Source: an uncultured Flavobacterium sp. (GTDB lineage Bacteria > Bacteroidota > Bacteroidia > Flavobacteriales > Flavobacteriaceae). From it: a DNA stretch of 8,828 nt. Position 1 is the stretch's first letter; each line of letters opens with the position of its first letter. The stretch covers positions 1-8,828 of the forward strand of contig CAMPIZ010000056.1 of the NCBI GenBank assembly GCA_946886675.1. Reading direction: 5' to 3'. Made by a program: the position numbers and the translations under genes. Positions 1 through 6,112 of this stretch are shown piece after piece. The notes beneath the pieces are model-generated. The model did no database searches. It saw only the letters and a program-made list of their open reading frames with translations, and was not told the origin of the DNA.

Positions 1-100
1 TTAAAATATAATTATTATAAAAAAATATTTAACTATTCATTGGAAATATTTTTAGTTTTATACGATTAGTTTTACAACATAAATACTAAACAATGGATTT

Positions 101-607
101 ATGAAGAAGATAAAACAAATTTTAGCTGTTGCTCTTTTGCTGGCCGCAGGGAGTATGCATGCGCAGGACAACACAACTGCAGAAAACTACGATCAGGGAT
201 TTCGTTTAGGCTTTGGCCTTAATGCAGGTGCAGTAACAGATGACTATTTTAATTTTGCGCTGGGTGGCGATGTAAGGCTGCAGTACGATTTATCCCTGGA
301 TACTTCGCTTACGCTTACTACAGGCTACACCCATTTGTTTGCAGATGAGGATGGAATTGACGATTTGGGATTCATTCCCGTAAAAGCGGGTTTCAAAGCC
401 TTTATATGGGGCGACCGTTTTTATGCTTTGGGTGAGGCCGGTGCCGGTTTTGCCGTAACAGGAGATTATAACGAAACTACCTTCCTGTGGTCTCCGGGTA
501 TTGGATATGCCAATGATGTTATCGACCTGAGCCTGCGCTATGAGGGAATGAGCGATTTTAATGCCGATCAGATTGCTCTTAGACTTGCATACGGATTTAA
601 GTTATAA
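101..607 (+). CDS. Small secreted outer-membrane beta-barrel protein
   Basis: A 168-residue protein. It starts with a clear Sec signal peptide: basic MKKIK, a hydrophobic core around residues 7-17, and SMHAQ with likely cleavage after Ala21. The rest is alternating hydrophobic and polar strands rich in Gly, Tyr and Phe (for example LGFGLNAGAV, FYALGEAGAGFAV, IDLSLRYEGM) and it ends in the strand ALRLAYGFKL. This fits the general outer-membrane beta-barrel family (OmpA/OmpW-like, about eight strands) sitting in the outer membrane. No specific ligand or enzyme motif is visible, so a structural or porin-like role is only a guess. The ATG at 101 is chosen because it gives the complete signal peptide. 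Upstream, TAGTTTTA occurs twice (53-60, 67-74), each one base off the TAnnTTTG box, but with no well-spaced TTG. The gene is monocistronic and ends at the hairpin at 650-675. Confidence 0.85.
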   Translation: MKKIKQILAVALLLAAGSMHAQDNTTAENYDQGFRLGFGLNAGAVTDDYFNFALGGDVRLQYDLSLDTSLTLTTGYTHLFADEDGIDDLGFIPVKAGFKAFIWGDRFYALGEAGAGFAVTGDYNETTFLWSPGIGYANDVIDLSLRYEGMSDFNADQIALRLAYGFKL

Positions 608-649
608 ATACATAAGAATATAACCAAGTAACAATGCTAACCTTGAAAG

Positions 650-675
650 AGTCCCCGCTTGTGCGGGGGCTTTTT
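650..675 (+). terminator. Rho-independent terminator after the beta-barrel gene
   Basis: A GC-rich hairpin in AT-rich surroundings: arm AGTCCCCGC (650-658), loop TTGT (659-662), arm GCGGGGGCT (663-671), with one G-T pair in a 9-bp stem. It is followed on the + strand by TTTTTATTTT. It ends the gene at 101-607. The opposing PPK2 gene has its stop codon at 674-676, so transcripts from that side also read through the hairpin. On the minus strand the bases after it (CTCTTTC) are a poor U-tract, so it mainly works rightward. Confidence 0.85.
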
Positions 676-1555
676 ATTTTAATTTTTCATTAAGCAATTT
701 AACCCTGTATAAGGAAATATTATTCATTACATCCTCATTTACTTCAGGTTCTTTAAAGTCATATTTTTTAAGCTCTGTAAGTATGGTTTTTGCAACAAGA
801 AGCCGGGCAGTTTCTTTATCATCTGCCGGTATAGAAAACCATGGTGCATATGGTGTAGCCGTTTTGTTTATGGCTTCCTCATAAAATTTTTGATAATCAT
901 CCCAACGATCCCTTTCATCAAGATCGCCGGCAGAGAATTTCCAGTTATGGTCTTCTCTTTCCAGTCTGCGCAGTAAGCGCTCCCTTTGTTCCTCTTTGCT
1001 AAGATGCAGAAAAAACTTCAGGATAATTGTCCCGTTCTGTACAAGGTGTTTTTCAAAATTATTAATCTGTTCAAAACGCTGTTCCCAAAAATCATCATTT
1101 ACATCCTCCGGCTTTTCTATACCTGGCAGGTTTTCATCAAGTATGTATTCAGGGTGCACGCGCGTTACAAGTACATTTTCATAGTGAGAGCGGTTAAAAA
1201 CCGAAAACTTACCTCTTTCGGGCAGGGCAATGTAGTGGCGCCATAAATAATCGTGGTCTTTCTCTGCCGGAGTAGGCGATTTAAAACTATGCACTACTAC
1301 TCCCCTTGCGTTAAAATTTTTAAACACTTCGCGTATAAGGCTGTCCTTACCGGCAGTATCCATACCCTGTATGCATATTAAAACACCATAACGGTTATTG
1401 GCATACATTTTATCCTGCAACTCGCCAAGTTTTTTACTGGCCTTCTCTATTTTTTTTACTTTCTTTTTTGCTGAAAGGTCCAGGTCTATATTTGTAGGTG
1501 CCTGTATTATGGAAAAACTTCCTGCAACTTTAAAATCATCAGTAGAAATATTCAT
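674..1555 (-). CDS. ppk2: PPK2-family polyphosphate kinase (polyphosphate:nucleotide phosphotransferase)
   Basis: A 293-residue cytoplasmic enzyme that transfers phosphate between polyphosphate and nucleotides, linking phosphate storage to NDP/NTP supply. The family hallmarks are complete. The Walker A motif GMDTAGKDS is at residues 64-72. The PPK2 segment FKSPTPAEKDHDYLWR is at 91-106. A Walker B-like FNRSHYE is at 120-126. A basic lid RERLLRRLERE is near 191-201, followed by DLDERDRWDDY and TPYAPWFSIPADDK. Length and motif spelling match the roughly 290-residue polyphosphate:nucleotide phosphotransferase branch, which includes class III enzymes acting on AMP and ADP. The exact substrate cannot be read from sequence. 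The ATG at 1555 is the only sensible start. The 74-base divergent gap to the next gene holds no full TAnnTTTG promoter. Nothing is missing or truncated. Confidence 0.93.
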   Translation of the reverse strand: MNISTDDFKVAGSFSIIQAPTNIDLDLSAKKKVKKIEKASKKLGELQDKMYANNRYGVLICIQGMDTAGKDSLIREVFKNFNARGVVVHSFKSPTPAEKDHDYLWRHYIALPERGKFSVFNRSHYENVLVTRVHPEYILDENLPGIEKPEDVNDDFWEQRFEQINNFEKHLVQNGTIILKFFLHLSKEEQRERLLRRLEREDHNWKFSAGDLDERDRWDDYQKFYEEAINKTATPYAPWFSIPADDKETARLLVAKTILTELKKYDFKEPEVNEDVMNNISLYRVKLLNEKLK

Positions 1556-1629
1556 GCGTATAAATATTTATCTTTACTATAAATGTAAGAATTTTAATTA
1601 TAAGGCGTTTACACTAAAAATATAAGATT

Positions 1630-2475
1630 ATGCAAAAGTTTAAGCTGGAGCTATTGTTTCATATTGTGGGTATAGGTTCGGCTTCTGGCCTGTTCTTTAA
1701 CAATGGGTCGCTCTTTATCATATCAGATAACAGCAATGTTCTATATGAATATAATATAGAGCAGAAAAAGCTTGACAAAATACCTCTTGTAATAACTGAT
1801 GTTACAATTCCCGCAGAAAATATCCCTAAAAAAGATAAACCCGATTTTGAAGCGATAACTGCAAGTGGAGACGAACTTTACCTTTTTGGCTCAGGCTCTA
1901 AAGAAAACCGCAATTCAATTGTTCGTGTAAACAGCACTACCAGACAGACATCACCTCCTACAGATGCTACCGACCTTTACTTAATAATGCAGGGATTTGG
2001 CGAAATAAGCACCGAAGACTTTAACATAGAAGCTGCCGTAAACGATGGTACACTATGGTACCTGTTCCAAAGAGGTAATGGCCCGGCTGGACAAAACGGA
2101 ATTTTTACGCTGGACGGTGATATTAACGAGCTCTTTTTCCAGATTATCTATAGCCCGATACAGCTGCCAAAGATAAATGGTTCGCAGGCCAGCTTTACCG
2201 ATGCCGTAAAAGTAGACAACAAACTATATTTTATAGCTGCTGCCGAAAGTTCTAATTCAACTTATCTTGACGGAGAGGTAGCCGGATCGCTAATTGGCAG
2301 TATTGACATTGAAACAATGAAAGTAGAGTTCACCGAAACCATATCAGGTAAAAATAAATTTGAAGGCATTACACTTTATAAGGATAACGATAAGAGCCTT
2401 GAATTTTTATTATGTGAAGATACCGATAATGACACTACCGAATCAGCGATATATAAACTGACTATTGATAAGTAG
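1630..2475 (+). CDS. Cytoplasmic propeller-like protein of unknown function (resembles DUF6929)
   Basis: A 281-residue protein without signal peptide or membrane helix. It is rich in beta-strand segments of the form 'x-LYxF/LYFI' separated by acidic turns, as in a six-bladed propeller. Recurring blade-like motifs include ASGLFF (18-23), PDFEAI (71-76), FNIEAAV (131-137), FTDAV and FEGITL (234-239). Such 'EGI/EAI' motifs resemble the SdiA-regulated and phytase-like propellers. The segment KKDKPDFEAI followed by LFGSGS (85-90) recalls proteins labelled DUF6929, but that is from memory and unverified. No catalytic residues can be named. The ATG at 1630 follows an A-rich leader (AAAAATATAAG). TATCTTTA (1569-1576) is a near-match to the -7 box but lacks a spaced TTG. 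The gene probably ends its own transcript at the hairpin at 2483-2525. Confidence 0.8.
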   Translation: MQKFKLELLFHIVGIGSASGLFFNNGSLFIISDNSNVLYEYNIEQKKLDKIPLVITDVTIPAENIPKKDKPDFEAITASGDELYLFGSGSKENRNSIVRVNSTTRQTSPPTDATDLYLIMQGFGEISTEDFNIEAAVNDGTLWYLFQRGNGPAGQNGIFTLDGDINELFFQIIYSPIQLPKINGSQASFTDAVKVDNKLYFIAAAESSNSTYLDGEVAGSLIGSIDIETMKVEFTETISGKNKFEGITLYKDNDKSLEFLLCEDTDNDTTESAIYKLTIDK

Positions 2476-2482
2476 ATACAAT

Positions 2483-2525
2483 CAGTAAACATAGCCTACT
2501 GAGGCTGATACTGCAAACTTTTTTT
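2483..2525 (+). terminator. Probable terminator after the propeller-like gene
   Basis: A two-part stem: outer CAGTA (2483-2487) with TACTG (2509-2513), and inner AGCCT (2493-2497) with AGGCT (2502-2506) around the loop ACTG. After CAAAC it runs into seven T residues (2519-2525). The stem is interrupted by unequal bulges and the T-run is offset by five bases, so it is weaker than the other two terminators here. It separates the propeller gene from the ECF sigma operon. Confidence 0.5.
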
Positions 2526-2536
2526 CACCTTCTCCC

Positions 2537-2564
2537 AACCTTTTGCAGTTTTTTCTGCTCTATA
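2537..2564 (+). promoter_or_regulatory. Putative ECF-type promoter of the sigma operon
   Basis: AACC (2537-2540), preceded by CCC and followed by TTTTGC, is a match to the AAC-type -35 element favoured by ECF sigma factors. After 16 bases comes GCTCTATA (2557-2564), which resembles an ECF -10 (CGTC/GTCTA-like). The arrangement lies 18 bases before the GTG start of the sigma gene, and no TAnnTTTG housekeeping box is seen in the same gap. Autoregulation by the encoded sigma factor is an inference. Confidence 0.45.
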
Positions 2565-2582
2565 TAAACAAAGAGACAAATT

Positions 2583-3137
2583 GTGATAGACGAAAAACTC
2601 ATAACAGCATGCAGAAAAATGCACCGCGACTCGCAGAGAAAGGTGTATGAGCTTATGGCTCCCAAACTGTATCATACCTGCAAAAGGTATTTAAAGAATG
2701 AGGAAGAAATTGAAGAGGCAGTGGCCGATGCCTTCTTTACCATTTTTACTAAGCTTGACCAGTTAAAAGAAACCAGGGCATTTGAGGCCTGGGCACGGCG
2801 TATAGCCATAAACCAGTGCCTGCTTACCCTTAAGCGCAAAGTGAACTTTAATATTTATATTGAAGACATGAGCGCTTCGGCACAGCCTTCACAAACCCAA
2901 TCGGCCGGGCTTGAAGAAGAAGACCTGCTAAAACTGCTGGATTACCTGCCCCAAGGTTGCAGGACCGTATTTAACCTTTTTGCTATAGAAGGTTACAGCC
3001 ATAAAGAAATAGCTGCCATGCTGAATATTACAGAAGGGACTTCGAAATCACAATTAAATGTCTCCCGGAGTAAACTAAAGGATTTAGTAAACAGTGTTTA
3101 TTACCAAAAAGAAAACAGCTATGGAAAATCAAGATAA
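2583..3137 (+). CDS. ECF-type RNA polymerase sigma factor
   Basis: A 184-residue sigma-70 family protein of extracytoplasmic-function size. Region 2 spans about residues 9-78: a core-binding helix KVYELMAPKLYHTCKRYLKN, then EEAVADAFFTIFTKLDQL and FEAWARRIAINQCL. A short linker carries QPSQTQSAG (about 101-109). Region 4 spans about 110-168, with the helix-turn-helix YSHKEIAAMLNITEGTSKSQL (138-158) and SRSKLKDLV. It would direct RNA polymerase to envelope-response promoters, including probably its own. The GTG at 2583 is preferred over the ATG for Met13 because region 2 and the preceding MIDEKL helix are then complete; both are in the same frame. Its last 17 bases overlap the start of the next gene, which suggests translational coupling to a membrane partner that looks like its anti-sigma factor. 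Confidence 0.92.
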   Translation: MIDEKLITACRKMHRDSQRKVYELMAPKLYHTCKRYLKNEEEIEEAVADAFFTIFTKLDQLKETRAFEAWARRIAINQCLLTLKRKVNFNIYIEDMSASAQPSQTQSAGLEEEDLLKLLDYLPQGCRTVFNLFAIEGYSHKEIAAMLNITEGTSKSQLNVSRSKLKDLVNSVYYQKENSYGKSR

Positions 3138-5703
3138 ACTATACGAACAGTTTAAAGAAGCTGCCGGAAAAGCCGAAAACAAAAGCTTTGACCGAATGGA
3201 AGCGGTATGGAACCGTGTTGAGGAAAAACTGGATAACAAAAAGAAACGCAGGAGTGGTATTATTTGGAGGTATGGCAGTATCGCAGCCGTATTGCTTATA
3301 ATGCTGGTACTGGGAGGGCAGTTCTTTAAAAATCATACTGCACCAAATCTGCCCGAACAAACACCCGAAACAAAAGTTACTACTATTGATCGCGAAAAGA
3401 TAGAAGAAACTTTTAGTCCAACCGTAAAAGATACTCAACCAAGAGAAGCTGTTGTGGTTAATGAAGAGATTCAGTCAGAACAAAATAATTTATCCGACTC
3501 AACGAAAAATATTGAAAAAATAAAACAGTATAACAAGAGGCTTTACGAGAGAACTTACAACAATATAGCTCTTGAAGAATCATCAGATATACAATCAGGA
3601 GATGTTGTTACCGCAAAAGAAGATAAATTCTCTGTTCAAAACAGTATTCATTTTGGTGAACCTAAAAGAAAGGAATTAAAAACTACAAGCTCTATTGTAA
3701 AGAAGAGTGAAATAACATCAATTGATGTACAGGAAAAACCAAATTCATCAATAGCACAAAGTTTACAGGGGCTGGTACCCGGACTAAAAATTACTACCGG
3801 CAGAGAGGGACCGGGCAGTGATTATAATAGAAGTTCTCTTGTGCAATCAGGAAATAGTACTGTTATAAGATCTAAAGATGCTGAATATGATGTTCTGAGT
3901 AATGGAAGCATACAGTACAGCCAGTTGCCTTCACAAATATCAGCTAATGGCCAGCCCGGAGCATCAGATACTGTAATACTGCGCGGAACAGGAACAATTA
4001 ATGGTAATATTGGGCCTTTATTTGTTGTAGATGGTATTCCTGTAAATGAGGATAGCTTTAAAAGCCTGAATGCGAACGACATTGCCTCAGTTAACGTTTT
4101 AAAGGATAATGCAGCAACTTCACTTTATGGTAACAGAGGAGCTAACGGGGTTATTATTATTACAACACATGATAAACTAACAAAAAAACAATTAAGAAAA
4201 CTAAAGCGTGAAAAAAGAAGAGCAGAGAAAGAAAAAACTGTCCAACCAGAAACAATTAACTTTAAAAAATTTCAACCTGCTAATGAAAAAATACAGGTAG
4301 ATCAGGAAGACTATGATATGTTTGAGGAAAATGCTTTTAAAAATCCTGCACTGGCACCGCTCTCTACTTTTTCTATTGATGTAGATAACGCCTCATATAC
4401 AAACATTCGCCGATTTTTAAACAATGGGCAAACTGTACCAAAGGATGCAGTACGCGTTGAAGAAATGATAAACTTCTTTAAATACAGTTATCCCGAGCCT
4501 AAAGGTGATGTGCCTTTCTCCATTAATACGGAGTACAGTGATGCACCCTGGAATACAAAACACAAACTGCTTAAAATAGGACTCAAAGGAGTGGATATTT
4601 CAACAAATAAACTTCCTGCCTCAAACTTTGTTTTCCTGATAGATGTAAGCGGCTCAATGGATACATATAACAAACTGCCTTTACTAAAACAGTCTATGAA
4701 ACTGTTGGTAAACCAAATGCGGGATGAAGATAAAATTGCCATAGTGGTATATTCGGGCGCGGCGGGGCTTGTACTTCCTCCTACCAATGGAAATGAAAAA
4801 GTCACCATTATAAATGCGCTTGATAAACTGGAAGCAGGCGGCAGCACTGCAGGAGGTGTAGGTATAGAGCTGGCTTATAAAATAGCTCACGAAAACTTTA
4901 TTAAAGGTGGCAATAACCGTATTATACTGGCTACCGATGGCGATTTTAATTTAGGCATGACATCCAACCGCGATATGGAAACCCTTATTGAGGAAAAAAG
5001 AAAAAGTGGCGTATTCCTTACCTGTCTGGGTTATGGAATGGGTAACTACAAAGATTCTAAAATGGAGATACTGGCAGATAAAGGTAATGGTAACTATGCC
5101 TATATTGATAACATGCAGGAAGCCGACCGCTTTCTCCAAAAAGAATTTAAGGGATCTATGTTTGCCATTGCAAAGGATGTGAAAATACAAATTGAGTTTA
5201 ACCCTAAGCATGTGCAGTCTTACCGTCTTATAGGTTATGAAAACCGTAAACTTCGCGACGAAGATTTTGTAAATGACGCTATTGATGCCGGGGAACTGGG
5301 TAGTGGGCATACTGTAACTGCATTATATGAAATAATCCCAACAGGGGTACAAAGTGATTACTTTACCCCCGCTCCGGATCTGAAATACAGCCAGACGGCA
5401 AAAACCACTGCTAACTACAGCGATGAACTGGCCACTATAAAATTAAGGCATAAAAAACCGGATGGTGATAAGAGTAAGGAAACGATACAGATAATAGCTA
5501 AGAGGCCCCTAACACTACAGCAGGCATCGGGCGACTTTAAGTTTGCCGCAGCGGTAGCATGGTTTGGATTAAAATTAAGGGACTCTAAACTTGTGCCTGA
5601 TAAATCGTCTGATAATATTATAAAACTTGCCAAAGAGGGATTAAATAATGATCCTGATGGTTACAGGGCAGAGTTTGTAAGGCTTGTAGAGATGGTAGAA
5701 TAA
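3121..5703 (+). CDS. Membrane fusion protein: anti-sigma-like N-terminus, TonB-receptor plug, YfbK-like VWA domain
   Basis: An 860-residue protein from the ATG at 3121. An upstream in-frame GTG at 3094 would add only nine residues inside the sigma gene. Residues 1-42 are charged and helical and end in KKKRR. One transmembrane helix follows (about 46-68), giving N-in, C-out topology. Residues 70-200 are a polar, probably disordered linker. Residues 202-350 form a SusC-type plug: SSIAQSLQGLVPGLKI, GQPGASDTVILRGTG, PLFVVDGIPV and LYGNRGANGVIIITT (335-349). A very basic helix follows (352-372). Residues 392-860 are a full YfbK-like module: N-terminal domain, VWA domain with intact MIDAS residues (DVSGS 508-512, Thr576, TDGD 605-608), and a C-terminal domain ending FVRLVEMVE. 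There is no barrel, CarboxypepD_reg domain or catalytic motif. By position and topology it is probably the anti-sigma sensor of the preceding gene. VWA and plug would then lie in the periplasm and bind an unknown partner. Confidence 0.85.
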   Translation: MENQDKLYEQFKEAAGKAENKSFDRMEAVWNRVEEKLDNKKKRRSGIIWRYGSIAAVLLIMLVLGGQFFKNHTAPNLPEQTPETKVTTIDREKIEETFSPTVKDTQPREAVVVNEEIQSEQNNLSDSTKNIEKIKQYNKRLYERTYNNIALEESSDIQSGDVVTAKEDKFSVQNSIHFGEPKRKELKTTSSIVKKSEITSIDVQEKPNSSIAQSLQGLVPGLKITTGREGPGSDYNRSSLVQSGNSTVIRSKDAEYDVLSNGSIQYSQLPSQISANGQPGASDTVILRGTGTINGNIGPLFVVDGIPVNEDSFKSLNANDIASVNVLKDNAATSLYGNRGANGVIIITTHDKLTKKQLRKLKREKRRAEKEKTVQPETINFKKFQPANEKIQVDQEDYDMFEENAFKNPALAPLSTFSIDVDNASYTNIRRFLNNGQTVPKDAVRVEEMINFFKYSYPEPKGDVPFSINTEYSDAPWNTKHKLLKIGLKGVDISTNKLPASNFVFLIDVSGSMDTYNKLPLLKQSMKLLVNQMRDEDKIAIVVYSGAAGLVLPPTNGNEKVTIINALDKLEAGGSTAGGVGIELAYKIAHENFIKGGNNRIILATDGDFNLGMTSNRDMETLIEEKRKSGVFLTCLGYGMGNYKDSKMEILADKGNGNYAYIDNMQEADRFLQKEFKGSMFAIAKDVKIQIEFNPKHVQSYRLIGYENRKLRDEDFVNDAIDAGELGSGHTVTALYEIIPTGVQSDYFTPAPDLKYSQTAKTTANYSDELATIKLRHKKPDGDKSKETIQIIAKRPLTLQQASGDFKFAAAVAWFGLKLRDSKLVPDKSSDNIIKLAKEGLNNDPDGYRAEFVRLVEMVE

Positions 5704-5709
5704 AGTATC

Positions 5710-6063
5710 ATGAAAGCTTTTATAACAATCATACTTTTAGCTGGAGGCCTCTTTATAAGCCATGCACAAATAATTCCTGAAACACCACAAACAAAATTTG
5801 AGCAGGATATTAAATACAATAGGGTCAGCTTATACATTCTTGGTGGTATAACCGCAAGTGTGTATAAAGGAGATGCAGAATTTCAGCAAAAATATAAGAT
5901 TACATTTTACGATTTTGGCTGTCTTGCTCCCTCCAACATAGACTTTTATAAGGAATACAACAAGATAGTATTTGAGCATTTAAATAAACAATATGACACA
6001 GAGTGGCAGGATGAAATACGCAAAGACATATTGGGGTGGCTAGAATGGAAGAAAAAGAAATAA
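5710..6063 (+). CDS. Small secreted protein of unknown function, third gene of the sigma operon
   Basis: A 117-residue protein with a Sec signal peptide (hydrophobic ITIILLAGGLF, then SHAQ with likely cleavage after Ala19). The mature part is about 98 residues. It has KYNRVSLYILGGITASVYKGD (34-54, a possible hydrophobic strand or helix), then FQQKYKITFYDFGC (58-71) with the only cysteine, then an amphipathic, charged C-terminus (FYKEYNKIVFEHLNKQY, EIRKDILGWLEWKKKK). There is no lipobox, so it should be soluble in the periplasm or secreted. I recognise similar short secreted proteins in Bacteroidota but know no function. It begins 6 bases after the VWA gene stop and is followed at once by the terminator, so it is cotranscribed with the sigma factor and membrane sensor. 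It could be a periplasmic partner of the VWA or plug domain. Confidence 0.8.
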   Translation: MKAFITIILLAGGLFISHAQIIPETPQTKFEQDIKYNRVSLYILGGITASVYKGDAEFQQKYKITFYDFGCLAPSNIDFYKEYNKIVFEHLNKQYDTEWQDEIRKDILGWLEWKKKK

Positions 6064-6092
6064 AAAAGGCAGGATAGAATCCTGCCTTTTTT
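6064..6092. terminator. Bidirectional Rho-independent terminator
   Basis: A perfect 8-bp stem GGCAGGAT (6068-6075) and ATCCTGCC (6079-6086) with loop AGA. It is flanked by an A-run before (6062-6067) and a T-run after (6087-6092), so it works on both strands. It directly follows the stop codon of the sigma operon and lies 20 bases past the stop of the convergent ABC-F gene. Confidence 0.92.
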
Positions 6093-6112
6093 ATTTTTAA
6101 TTGAAGAGAGTA

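Noticed and set aside
93..104. Three-codon reading frame ATG GAT TTA TGA overlapping the start of the beta-barrel gene (ATGA)
   Set aside because: Such tiny frames arise by chance in AT-rich leaders; no other sign of leader-peptide control.
986..1246. Open frames of 62-86 codons on the + strand inside the PPK2 gene
   Set aside because: They lie wholly antisense to a gene with complete family motifs and have no recognisable domain; shadows of its codon use.
2545..2558. Short inverted repeat GCAG-TTTTTT-CTGC between the ECF promoter elements
   Set aside because: Only four base pairs with a T-only loop; within chance expectation and it sits in the promoter spacer.
3094..3120. Earlier GTG start for the VWA fusion gene
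   Set aside because: It would add only MFITKKKTA inside the sigma gene; the ATG at 3121 gives MENQDKLYEQF, the natural N-terminus.
3139..5633. Several minus-strand open frames of 68-119 codons inside the fusion gene
   Set aside because: Antisense to a gene with continuous domain homology, with implausible compositions (runs of Ser, Phe, Cys) and no start context.
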